From positions 1 to 9,052 of the forward strand of contig UQAW01000106.1 of NCBI GenBank assembly GCA_900539175.1: 9,052 bases of DNA, written 5' to 3'. The position numbers and the translations under genes were made by a program. Under the pieces are notes generated by a model that saw nothing but the letters and a program-made list of their open reading frames with translations, had not been told where the DNA came from and did no database searches. Every line of letters starts with the position of its first letter. Positions within the stretch are counted from its first letter, which is position 1. This DNA comes from an uncultured Lachnospiraceae bacterium. GTDB lineage: Bacteria > Bacillota > Clostridia > Lachnospirales > Lachnospiraceae. Of this stretch, positions 1-6,013 are shown one piece after another.

Positions 1-55
1 CGCTGCATGCCAGCATGCGCTCCTCATGGCCGCTGTCCGGAACTTTCATAGTAAA
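1..55. repeat. Left partial copy of a dispersed repeat
   Basis: Bases 1-28 match 9025-9052 with one mismatch (position 4, T against C). Bases 32-55 match 8857-8880 with one mismatch (position 41, A against G). The copy is cut by the window edge and lies in the same orientation as the right-hand one. Its inner boundary is near base 55, where similarity stops. On the minus strand a frame opens with ATG at 49-47 and runs off the left edge, reading MKVPDSGHEERMLACS. It is the start of the frame whose end is visible in the right copy. No ribosome binding site precedes that ATG. The function is unknown. Confidence 0.85.
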
Positions 56-100
56 TGTCAAAATCTGTGAAAGAAATGTTAGGAAATGTCGAGGAGCTCC

Positions 101-129
101 TTGACAACAATATATGTAAATGTTATCAT
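101..129 (+). promoter_or_regulatory. Sigma-A-type promoter of the dapA leader
   Basis: A perfect -35 box TTGACA (101-106) is followed after 17 bases by a near-perfect -10 box TATCAT (124-129). Transcription would start near 136, a short distance before the lysine aptamer, which is where an L-box promoter should be. A 7-bp inverted repeat (116-122 with 127-133) overlaps the -10 box; it may be an operator or chance. Confidence 0.8.
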
Positions 130-150
130 TTACCTGAATATTTGAATAGA

Positions 151-330
151 ATAGAAATGAAGATAGAGGTCGCATTTTTCAAGAGTATGATGTGGGATGC
201 TTCAGGAGCAGACGAAAGCATCAGAAAGGGAAAAGTGCCGAAAGAGTATAATTGTCCTGAAATTATGCTGCTTGGGCGTGGCATGAAGAATGACACGACT
301 GTCATCGCAGGATGGAGTGCTATCTCATGT
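151..330 (+). ncRNA. Lysine riboswitch (L-box) aptamer upstream of dapA
   Basis: This leader matches the L-box class of lysine-sensing aptamers as I know it from Bacillus subtilis lysC. Recognisable blocks in order are GATAGAGGTCGCA (162-174), CAAGAGTATGAT (180-191), AGAAAGGG (223-230), GTGCCGAAAG (235-244) and GGAGTGCTATCTC (314-326). Helices can be drawn by eye: P1 161-166 with 320-325, the distal part of P2 196-202 with 216-222, P3 248-253 with 261-266, and P4 277-280/282-284 with 290-292/294-297. It lies between a strong promoter and an intrinsic terminator, ahead of the first gene of the lysine/diaminopimelate branch. Lysine binding is expected to stabilise P1 and let the terminator form. 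An open frame of 104 codons runs across it, but its conserved bases are explained by the RNA fold. Confidence 0.93.
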
Positions 331-354
331 ATACGAAATCACGTATATATCAGA
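323..354 (+). promoter_or_regulatory. Predicted antiterminator hairpin of the lysine riboswitch
   Basis: Bases 323-335 can pair with 342-354: TATACG with CGTATA, then a G-T, T-A, A-T extension, a C-C mismatch and three more pairs. This hairpin uses the 3' strand of P1 (320-325) and the first bases of the terminator stem (352-354). It therefore cannot coexist with either. That is the geometry expected for an antiterminator that forms when lysine is absent. The pairing was drawn by eye, not computed. Confidence 0.6.
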
Positions 355-382
355 GACGGCGCATCTTGATCCGTCTCTTTTC
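352..382 (+). terminator. Riboswitch-controlled intrinsic terminator before dapA
   Basis: A perfect 8-bp stem pairs AGAGACGG (352-359) with CCGTCTCT (371-378) around an 11-base loop and runs into a short T-run (378-381). Placed between the aptamer and dapA, it is the expression platform and should stop transcription when lysine is bound. Confidence 0.85.
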
Positions 383-455
383 TATTAATGTCAGGCGATT
401 TCCGGAAAGTCTCGCGATCGCTGAGTTATTGTTGTTGATTTAAGGAGGAAAAGTT

Positions 456-1340
456 ATGCCGATTTTTAAAGGAGCAGGAGTAGCTATCGTAACACCTATG
501 AAAGCCAATGGTGAGGTGAATTACGATAAACTGAGTGAAATTATTGAAGATCAGATCGCAGGTCAGACAGATGCCATCATTATCTGCGGAACAACAGGCG
601 AATCATCTACTTTGACACATGAAGAACATGTGGAGGTGATCCGTTACTGTATCGAAAAAGTAGCAAAACGTGTGCCGGTAATTGCAGGTACAGGTTCCAA
701 TTGTACGGAGACTGCTGTTTATTTATCCCAGGAAGCAGAAAAAGCAGGTGCGGATGGAGTTCTTCTGGTAACTCCGTATTACAATAAAGCAACACAGAAA
801 GGTTTGATCGCGCATTATACGAAAATCGCAAACGCTATTTCAATACCAGTAATTTTGTATAATGTTCCCAGTAGAACAGGCTGTAATCTGCTTCCGGAAA
901 CAGTTGCTGAACTGGTAAAGAATGTGGATAATATCGTTGGAATCAAAGAAGCATCCGGTAATATTTCCCAGATTGCAAAGTTAATGCATCTTACGGATGG
1001 AAAGATCGAACTCTATTCAGGAAATGATGATCAGGTTGTGCCGATTCTTGCACTCGGCGGAGTTGGAGTCATCTCCGTAGTATCGAATGTAGCACCGAAA
1101 TATATGCATGATATGGTTGTAAAATTCCTGGATGGAGACATTGCAGGAAGCACAAAGATGCAGTTGGATGCGATTCCGCTTTGCAACGCGCTGTTCTGCG
1201 AAGTGAATCCGATTCCTGTCAAGGCTGCTTTGAACCTGCAGGGCAAAGAAGTCGGATCCTTACGTGCGCCGCTTACCGAGATGGAACCACAGAATCAGGA
1301 AGTACTAAAGAATGTTATGAAGGACATGGGAATCTTATGA
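456..1340 (+). CDS. dapA: 4-hydroxy-tetrahydrodipicolinate synthase
   Basis: This enzyme condenses pyruvate with aspartate semialdehyde in the cytoplasm, the first step committed to diaminopimelate and lysine. The 294-residue length is normal for the DapA/N-acetylneuraminate lyase TIM-barrel family. Visible landmarks are GTTGES (45-50, with the catalytic Thr47), TPYYN (106-110, Tyr109), YNVPSRTG (135-142, Tyr135 and Arg140), and the Schiff-base lysine Lys164 in VGIKEA. By family comparison Thr47, Tyr109 and Tyr135 form the proton relay. The start is fixed by a strong AAGGAGG (442-448) seven bases upstream. The stop overlaps the start of dapB, so the two are translated together. Expression should be repressed by lysine through the upstream L-box. 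No key residue is missing. The context with dapB and the riboswitch makes other aldolases of the family unlikely. Confidence 0.97.
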   Translation: MPIFKGAGVAIVTPMKANGEVNYDKLSEIIEDQIAGQTDAIIICGTTGESSTLTHEEHVEVIRYCIEKVAKRVPVIAGTGSNCTETAVYLSQEAEKAGADGVLLVTPYYNKATQKGLIAHYTKIANAISIPVILYNVPSRTGCNLLPETVAELVKNVDNIVGIKEASGNISQIAKLMHLTDGKIELYSGNDDQVVPILALGGVGVISVVSNVAPKYMHDMVVKFLDGDIAGSTKMQLDAIPLCNALFCEVNPIPVKAALNLQGKEVGSLRAPLTEMEPQNQEVLKNVMKDMGIL

Positions 1341-2092
1341 TAAAAGTAATTATGAATGGCTGTAACGGTCATATGGGTCAGGTAATCTCAGAGCTGATCA
1401 GGGAAGATGAGAAGGCCACGATTGTGGCGGGAATTGACGTTATGGATAACCGGGACAATGGATATCCGGTATTTACCAATATTTTCGATTGTGATGTGGA
1501 AGCAGATGTGATGATTGATTTCTCTTCTTATAAAGCAACGGACAATGTGCTTTTGTACTGCGGGCAGAAAAAACTGCCCCTGGTACTTTGCACTACGGGG
1601 CTGACACCGGAGCAGTTGGACAAGCTTCAGGAAACCAGTAAAGAAGTGGCGGTTTTACGTTCTGCCAATATGTCCCTTGGAATCAATACGCTGATGAAAT
1701 TGATTCAGGATGCAGCGAAAGTTCTGGCAACTGCAGGGTTTGATATGGAGATCGTAGAAAAACATCATAAATTAAAATGTGATGCACCCAGCGGTACAGC
1801 GCTTGCTCTGGCAGACAGCCTGAATGAGGCGATGGATAATCAGTATCATTATACGTATGACAGAAGCCAGCGCCATGAGCAGCGGGACGCGAAGGAAATC
1901 GGGATCTCTGCAGTACGAGGCGGAACAATCGTGGGCGATCATGATGTGATATTTGCAGGGCCGGATGAGGTTATTACGCTCTCACACCGGGCATATTCCA
2001 AAAGTGTTTTTGGAAAAGGAGCGGTGGAAGCAGCTAAATTCCTGGCAGGGAAACCGGCCGGCATGTATGATATGAGTGATGTGATCGGCTGA
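1337..2092 (+). CDS. dapB: 4-hydroxy-tetrahydrodipicolinate reductase
   Basis: This enzyme reduces the DapA product with NAD(P)H to tetrahydrodipicolinate, the next step toward diaminopimelate for the cell wall and lysine. It has 251 residues, slightly shorter than the E. coli enzyme. The N-terminal Rossmann fold shows NGCNGHMG (7-14). The family signature follows as EKHHKLKCDAPSGTA (141-155), with His143 and Lys147 as the expected acid/base pair. RGGTIVGDHDVIF (194-206) and SHRAYSKSVFGKGA (216-229) are also typical. The frame stays open upstream to 1181, but that extension lies inside dapA. ATG 1337 begins directly at the conserved MIKVIMNGCNG and overlaps the dapA stop in the classic ATGA arrangement, implying translational coupling. 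Weak GGGA (1328-1331) precedes it. No clear terminator follows. Confidence 0.96.
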   Translation: MIKVIMNGCNGHMGQVISELIREDEKATIVAGIDVMDNRDNGYPVFTNIFDCDVEADVMIDFSSYKATDNVLLYCGQKKLPLVLCTTGLTPEQLDKLQETSKEVAVLRSANMSLGINTLMKLIQDAAKVLATAGFDMEIVEKHHKLKCDAPSGTALALADSLNEAMDNQYHYTYDRSQRHEQRDAKEIGISAVRGGTIVGDHDVIFAGPDEVITLSHRAYSKSVFGKGAVEAAKFLAGKPAGMYDMSDVIG

Positions 2093-2172
2093 TGTCATAA
2101 AACTAAACCGGTTAAAATGTGTGTATAAATTTTCTGAATTGCTGCATACTACTCCTATAAAATTGATTCAGT

Positions 2173-2179
2173 AAAGGAG
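2173..2179 (+). promoter_or_regulatory. Ribosome binding site that decides the lipoprotein start
   Basis: AAAGGAG lies just before three consecutive in-frame ATG codons at 2181, 2184 and 2187. Spacings are 1, 4 and 7 bases. Only the third is normal, so 2187 is taken as the start. A possible -10 box TATAAA (2156-2161) has only a poor -35 partner, so no promoter is called. Confidence 0.7.
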
Positions 2180-2186
2180 AATGATG

Positions 2187-2582
2187 ATGAAGCATATGAA
2201 AAAAGTCTTATTTGGTTGTCTGATGGTATTAATGCTGACGGGAGTTACAGCATGTGGGAATGACAATATGAACGATGCAACCGGAAATGATAAGAACAAT
2301 ACAACTACAGATAACGGTAATTCGAATTATGATGATAATACGGGTACCAATAACAATAATACAAACAACAATAACAACAATGATAACAATAACAATAATA
2401 ACAATGGTAATTCCGTAGGAGAAGACATCGGGAATGGCGTAGGCGATGTGGTAGACGGCGTTGGCGAAGGTATTGAAGATGTTGGCAGAGGTGTGCAGGA
2501 TCTTGGCAATGATGCCACAGATAATAATAACAATACCAATAACACAAATAATAATGCAGCAAATGGAACCGCAAATCCGTAA
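2187..2582 (+). CDS. Small Asn-rich lipoprotein of unknown function
   Basis: I do not recognise this protein as a named family. From the chosen start it has 131 residues. Lys/His residues and a hydrophobic stretch (VLFGCLMVLMLTGV) lead to a lipobox VTAC with the lipidation cysteine at residue 23. It should therefore be exported, diacylated and anchored on the outer face of the membrane. The mature part has three zones: an Asn/Asp/Thr tract, a central segment rich in Gly, Val, Asp and Glu with repeats such as GDVVDGVGEGIEDVG, and a second Asn/Thr tail. The Asn tracts look like flexible linkers and the central part like a weakly amphipathic repeat. AAT/AAC triplet runs could change length by slippage without breaking the frame. 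It stands alone between dapB and a strong terminator. The lipoprotein call is firm; the role is unknown. Confidence 0.85.
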   Translation: MKHMKKVLFGCLMVLMLTGVTACGNDNMNDATGNDKNNTTTDNGNSNYDDNTGTNNNNTNNNNNNDNNNNNNNGNSVGEDIGNGVGDVVDGVGEGIEDVGRGVQDLGNDATDNNNNTNNTNNNAANGTANP

Positions 2583-2646
2583 AGTGTTTTATTTGTGAAT
2601 TTTGCAGTACTGTTTCATAAAGTTTTATAAGTGGTATAGATAGCAG

Positions 2647-2693
2647 CAGACTGCCGACGATACAGAAGTTTCGGAGGGCAGTCTGTTTTTTTT
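2647..2693 (+). terminator. Intrinsic terminator after the lipoprotein gene
   Basis: A 9-bp perfect stem pairs CAGACTGCC (2647-2655) with GGCAGTCTG (2677-2685). A short inner helix CGA/TCG and eight T residues (2686-2693) complete it. It separates the dap/lipoprotein region from the next gene group. Confidence 0.93.
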
Positions 2694-2703
2694 GTTTCGC
2701 AGG

Positions 2704-2733
2704 TTGACAGTTATGAAATCCAGGTGGTAAGCT
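2704..2733 (+). promoter_or_regulatory. Possible promoter for the NifX-like gene group
   Basis: A perfect TTGACA (2704-2709) follows the terminator, with TAAGCT (2728-2733) 18 bases later as a poor -10 candidate (three of six matches). A promoter is expected here because a terminator precedes and three same-strand genes follow. The exact boxes are uncertain. Confidence 0.3.
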
Positions 2734-2836
2734 ACTGAGAGGAGATGATCTGTAGATTTGAGCAGAAGGTATCCGGAAAATAGAGAGGTTGTTTGAAAAC
2801 CCAGGTATTTTGAAGTTTTTTTAAGGAGGAAAATTT

Positions 2837-3241
2837 ATGAAGTTGGCAGTAACCTATGAAAATGGACAGGTATTTCAGCATTTTGGACACACAGAAGCAT
2901 TTAAAATATATGAGATTCAGGAGGGAAAGATTGTCTCAGAGGAAGTGATTGGTACTGACGGCCAGGGACATGGGGCATTGGCTGGGTTTCTGAAAGTACA
3001 GTCTGTGGAGGCACTGATCTGCGGCGGAATCGGCGGCGGTGCAAGGGCTGCACTTGCCGAAGCCGGTATCCGATTGTATCCGGGTGTCAGCGGGGATGCA
3101 GATGAGGCGGTAAAAGCATTTTTGGAAGGGCAGTTGGAGTTTGATCCGGATGCGCAGTGTGCGGATCACGGACATGGACATTCACATGACGGCGCCTGCC
3201 ATGGATCAGGCCACGAGGGCTGCGGTCATCATTGTTCTTAA
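2837..3241 (+). CDS. NifX/NifB-type cofactor-binding domain protein with His/Cys-rich tail
   Basis: The 134-residue protein resembles the small stand-alone dinitrogenase iron-molybdenum cofactor domain family (NifX, NafY, C-terminal NifB, archaeal MTH1175-like). Supporting features are the opening MKLAVTYENGQVFQHFGHTE, the GHGALAGFL segment (45-52) and the core ALICGGIGGGARAALAEAGI (59-78). Family members bind iron-sulfur or iron-molybdenum clusters. Many occur in bacteria without nitrogenase, where their role is unclear. The last 27 residues are unusual, with eight His (111, 113, 115, 117, 122, 126, 131, 132) and four Cys (108, 121, 129, 133), and look like a metal-binding tail. A strong AAGGAGG (2823-2829) sits seven bases before the start. 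No nitrogenase genes are nearby, so a nitrogen-fixation role is not supported. The domain call is good; the function is open. Confidence 0.85.
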   Translation: MKLAVTYENGQVFQHFGHTEAFKIYEIQEGKIVSEEVIGTDGQGHGALAGFLKVQSVEALICGGIGGGARAALAEAGIRLYPGVSGDADEAVKAFLEGQLEFDPDAQCADHGHGHSHDGACHGSGHEGCGHHCS

Positions 3242-3297
3242 TCAGAAATGATAAGCGATGTACACCAGTATTTATGAACGAATGGGAGGTAGGATAA

Positions 3298-4326
3298 ATG
3301 AAATATCCCGGATTTCTGAAAGAAGGCGGAACGATAGGGTTTGTGGCACCTTCTTTCGGGTGTAATATAGAGCCTTACCGGACCGCGTTTTCTCATGCAC
3401 AGGATAAATTTAAGGAGTCTGGCTATCGCCTGGAACTGGGCCCAAACTGTTATGAGGGTTCCGGAATTGGAATCAGCAACACGCCGGAATTATGTGGAAA
3501 AGAACTGAATCATTTCTACTGTTCGGATTCTAATGATGTTCTGATTTCCTGCGGCGGTGGAGAATTGATGTGCGAAGATCTGGACTATGTGGATTTTCAG
3601 AAAATCGCATCAGCGGAACCAAAATGGTACATGGGATATTCGGATAATACAAATATGACTTTTTTGCTTCCAACGATCTGTGATGTGGCGGCGATCTATG
3701 GTCCCTGTGCGGCAGCATTCGGCATGGAACCGTGGCATCCGGCTATCGGGGATGCTTTTGATCTGATGTGCGGCAGGAAATTGACGATGAAGGGATATGA
3801 CCTGTGGGAAAAGGAATCGGGGAAAAGTGAAGAGAATCCACTTGCACCCTATCAGGTGACAGAGCCGCGGATATTAAAAAGTTTTCCGGACACAGGGCAG
3901 ATTCAGATGGAGGGCAGATTGCTGGGCGGTTGTATGGACTGTCTGGTTAATTTACTTGGCACCGAATACGATCATGTGAACGCTTTCAATGAACGCTATC
4001 AAGAAGACGGTGTGATCTGGTTTCTGGAAGCCTGTGATTTAAATGTTATGGGAATCCGGAGAGCTATCTGGCAGATGATTCATGCAGGATGGTTCCAGTG
4101 TACAAAAGGTTTTCTGATTGGACGTCCTTATTGCTTCGGCCAGGAGCTTATGGGACTTGACCAGTACCATGCAGTCTGGGATCTGCTTCGTTCCTTCCGG
4201 GTTCCGGTAGTTATGGATGTGGATCTGGGTCACTTGCCGCCGATGATGCCGCTTATCAGCGGGGCTTATGCAACGGTGGATGTGAAGGAAAATGACATTA
4301 CTGTGAAGATGAGTGTGGAACGGTAG
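3298..4326 (+). CDS. S66 family serine peptidase (LD-carboxypeptidase / MccF-like)
   Basis: The 342-residue protein has the two-domain layout of peptidase family S66. This family includes LdcA, which trims L,D-peptide bonds in recycled peptidoglycan peptides, and MccF, which cleaves microcin C-type toxins. The predicted triad is Ser115 in the nucleophile elbow MGYSDNT, Glu244 in WFLEACD, and His312 in DLGHLPPMMPL. The N-terminal GGTIGFVAPS (10-19) and CGGGE (85-89) are also family hallmarks. No signal peptide is visible, so it should be cytoplasmic. GGGAGG (3284-3289) lies eight bases upstream. It follows the NifX-like gene by 56 bases and precedes hisA by 43, so the three may share a transcript. 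The sequence looks closer to the MccF-like branch, but whether the substrate is murein peptide or a peptide-nucleotide toxin cannot be read from it. Confidence 0.9.
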   Translation: MKYPGFLKEGGTIGFVAPSFGCNIEPYRTAFSHAQDKFKESGYRLELGPNCYEGSGIGISNTPELCGKELNHFYCSDSNDVLISCGGGELMCEDLDYVDFQKIASAEPKWYMGYSDNTNMTFLLPTICDVAAIYGPCAAAFGMEPWHPAIGDAFDLMCGRKLTMKGYDLWEKESGKSEENPLAPYQVTEPRILKSFPDTGQIQMEGRLLGGCMDCLVNLLGTEYDHVNAFNERYQEDGVIWFLEACDLNVMGIRRAIWQMIHAGWFQCTKGFLIGRPYCFGQELMGLDQYHAVWDLLRSFRVPVVMDVDLGHLPPMMPLISGAYATVDVKENDITVKMSVER

Positions 4327-4369
4327 TCTGTATCGGAACATAAAAAAGCAGGGGAAAGGGTAAAGGATT

Positions 4370-5152
4370 ATGAAATTCCGGCCTTGTATTGATATTCATA
4401 ATGGAAAAGTAAAGCAGATTGTGGGAGGAACCTTAAAGGATGAGGGGAATCAGGCGAGCGAAAATTTTGTATCGCAGCAGGATGCCGCATTTTATGCCTG
4501 TCTGTATCGGAACTATAAGATTCGGGGAGGACATATCATTTTGCTGAATCCGGCAGACTCCGAATATTATCAGCAGACACGTGCTCAGGCGATGGAAGCA
4601 TTGGCAGCGTATCCGGGCGGTTTGATGGTAGGCGGCGGAATTCATCCCGGCAATGCGGCAGAATTTTTAGATGCAGGTGCCAGCCATGTAATTGTCACAT
4701 CGTATGTATTCAAAGACGGAAAGATAGACTGGGAGAAACTGGAATCCCTTGTAAGAACAGTCGGCAGGGAGCATCTGGTGTTGGATCTGAGCTGCCGGAA
4801 ACGGGAGGGCCGGTATTATATCGTGACGGACCGGTGGCAGAAGTTCACAGAGGTAGCAGTTACGCCGGAAGTGTTGGAAACATTGAAAGATTCCTGTGAT
4901 GAATTTCTGATTCATGCGGTAGATGTGGAAGGAAAAGCTTCGGGAATTGAAGTGGAACTGGTACGGCTTCTGGCAAAGATGGAGAATTTTCCGATTACTT
5001 ATGCAGGGGGCGTGGGCAGCTATGCGGATTTGCAGACGTTACAGACGGAAGGCAGAAATCGGTTGGATGTAACAATCGGCAGTGCTCTGGACCTGTTCGG
5101 TGGGACGATGGAATTCGAGAAAGTTCTTCTGGCATGTGACAGAGATTTATAA
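4370..5152 (+). CDS. hisA: HisA of the eukaryotic (HIS6-like) type, ProFAR isomerase
   Basis: This enzyme isomerises the ProFAR ring to PRFAR, a middle step of histidine synthesis, in the cytoplasm. The 260-residue TIM barrel opens with FRPCIDIHNGKVKQIVGGT, which resembles yeast HIS6 and plant HisA more than the usual bacterial form. Asp8 is the expected catalytic base. LVLDLSCR (Asp139) and HAVDVEG (Asp185) mark the opposite strands that normally hold the partner acid. Phosphate-binding loops are VGGGIHPGN (87-95) and AGGVGS plus IGSALD (212-217, 236-241). No other his genes are in view, so it sits outside a compact his operon. AAAGGG (4355-4360) gives nine-base spacing to the ATG; a nearer AAAGGA is only two bases away. 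No GC-rich terminator follows. An uncharacterised HisA-like barrel is the alternative, but the motifs are good. Confidence 0.9.
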   Translation: MKFRPCIDIHNGKVKQIVGGTLKDEGNQASENFVSQQDAAFYACLYRNYKIRGGHIILLNPADSEYYQQTRAQAMEALAAYPGGLMVGGGIHPGNAAEFLDAGASHVIVTSYVFKDGKIDWEKLESLVRTVGREHLVLDLSCRKREGRYYIVTDRWQKFTEVAVTPEVLETLKDSCDEFLIHAVDVEGKASGIEVELVRLLAKMENFPITYAGGVGSYADLQTLQTEGRNRLDVTIGSALDLFGGTMEFEKVLLACDRDL

Positions 5153-5208
5153 GTATACATAAGGTGTCAGTAAATATTATAAATATTCTGTGAATAACCC
5201 AAATTTAG

Positions 5209-5237
5209 TTGCAATATGTGGTAGAAATTGTTATAAT
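5209..5237 (+). promoter_or_regulatory. Extended -10 promoter of hpf
   Basis: TTGCAA (5209-5214), a 17-base spacer and a perfect TATAAT (5232-5237), preceded by the extended -10 dinucleotide TG at 5229-5230. The start would be near 5244, leaving a leader of about 64 bases. The surrounding AT-rich DNA (5161-5240) suits a strong promoter. Confidence 0.85.
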
Positions 5238-5245
5238 AAGAGTAC

Positions 5246-5282
5246 TTACAAAAAGACGTTGTATTGGACAAGTTTTTTGTAA
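5246..5282 (+). other. Hairpin in the hpf leader RNA
   Basis: TTACAAAAA (5246-5254) can pair with TTTTTGTAA (5274-5282), and TTGT/ACAA can pair inside the loop. The hairpin would begin almost at the predicted transcript start and end about ten bases before the ribosome binding site AAAGGGG (5293-5299). It could protect the mRNA end or tune translation. The stem is mostly A-T and therefore weak. Confidence 0.45.
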
Positions 5283-5307
5283 AATATAGTTTAAAGGGGT
5301 TGACGGC

Positions 5308-5835
5308 ATGAATATTATTATTAGCGGCAAAAATATTGAAGTAACGGAGGGACTTCGTTCCGCAGTTACGGAGAAGCTGGGAAAGCTTGAAAAGTACTTT
5401 ACTCCTGATACAGATGTTAATGTAACTTTGAGCGTGGAAAAAGAAAGACAAAAGATTGAGGTTACGATTCCGGTGAAAGGCAGCCTGATTCGTTCCGAAC
5501 AGGTCAGCAACGATATGTACGTATCCATAGATCTGGTTGAAGAAGTGATTGAAAGACAGCTTCGTAAATATAAGAATAAAATCATTGATAAGAAACAGGA
5601 AGCAAGTAATTTCCAGAAAGCTTATATTGAGAATGATTATCTGGAAGATGAAGACATCCGGATCATACGTACAAAGAAGTTCGGTATAAAGCCTATGTTC
5701 CCGGAAGATGCCTGTGTACAGATGGAACTGTTGGGACATAATTTCTTCGTATTCCGTAATGCCGAGTCCGGTGAAGTGAATGTTGTCTACAAGAGAAAAG
5801 GCGATACCTATGGTTTGATCGAGCCGGAATGCTGA
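5308..5835 (+). CDS. hpf: Long-form ribosome hibernation promoting factor
   Basis: The protein binds the decoding centre of the 30S subunit and, in its long form, joins two 70S ribosomes into inactive 100S dimers under starvation. It has 175 residues, the usual length of long HPF (B. subtilis YvyD type). The N-terminal S30AE/RaiA domain covers about 1-95, from MNIIISGKNIEVTEGLRSAV to the basic RQLRKYKNK helix. A linker of about 20 residues follows. The C-terminal dimerisation domain (about 117-173) carries the diagnostic IIRTKKFGIKPM and MELLGHNFFVFRNAESGEV. The start follows AAAGGGG (5293-5299) at eight bases. It has its own promoter and a terminator follows, so it appears to be a single-gene unit. 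Position directly before secA is a conserved Firmicute arrangement. Confidence 0.97.
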   Translation: MNIIISGKNIEVTEGLRSAVTEKLGKLEKYFTPDTDVNVTLSVEKERQKIEVTIPVKGSLIRSEQVSNDMYVSIDLVEEVIERQLRKYKNKIIDKKQEASNFQKAYIENDYLEDEDIRIIRTKKFGIKPMFPEDACVQMELLGHNFFVFRNAESGEVNVVYKRKGDTYGLIEPEC

Positions 5836-5930
5836 TGCAGTCTGAGCAGCGATTCAGAAGCTGAGATCCTGTCAGGAGAGAAAATGTAAAAATACAAAGC
5901 AGGAATTTCGGTTAGAGAGAGGAAATCGTA

Positions 5931-5973
5931 GAGGAAAGTTATTGTGATAGGCGATAACTTTCCTCATTTTTTT
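5931..5973 (+). terminator. Intrinsic terminator after hpf
   Basis: A 12-bp perfect stem pairs GAGGAAAGTTAT (5931-5942) with ATAACTTTCCTC (5954-5965), with further weak pairs inside the loop, followed by seven T residues (5967-5973). It lies about 95 bases after the hpf stop and isolates hpf from secA. I see no gene in 5836-5930. Confidence 0.95.
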
Positions 5974-6013
5974 GCATAATGATGGCACTCACAGATTGTT
6001 AACGAAAAATTCA

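Noticed and set aside
55..369. A 104-codon + strand open frame
   Set aside because: It starts inside the repeat without a ribosome binding site, crosses the promoter and lysine aptamer, and stops in the loop of the terminator. RNA conservation explains the sequence.
1181..1336. Longer N-terminus for dapB
   Set aside because: The extension lies within dapA in another frame. The DapB family begins at the MIKV methionine, which shows the usual ATGA coupling with dapA.
2101..2130. TATAAA at 2124-2129 as a promoter for the lipoprotein gene
   Set aside because: No acceptable -35 box occurs 16-18 bases upstream, and there is no extended -10.
2181..2186. Two extra ATG codons upstream in the lipoprotein gene
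   Set aside because: They leave only one or four bases after the AAAGGAG site; the third ATG at 2187 has normal spacing.
2305..2574. Minus-strand frames opposite the Asn-rich gene
   Set aside because: Leu/Tyr/Cys-rich translations are the reverse complement of AAT/AAC runs and nothing more.
5161..5200. AT-rich inverted repeat after hisA as a terminator
   Set aside because: AATATT-type pairing has no G-C content and no T-run; it is better explained as AT-rich DNA upstream of the hpf promoter.
5167..5739. A 190-codon minus-strand frame across hpf and its leader
   Set aside because: It overlaps a clear hpf and its promoter, and the translation is low-complexity (Phe/Ile/Asn-rich) without a domain.
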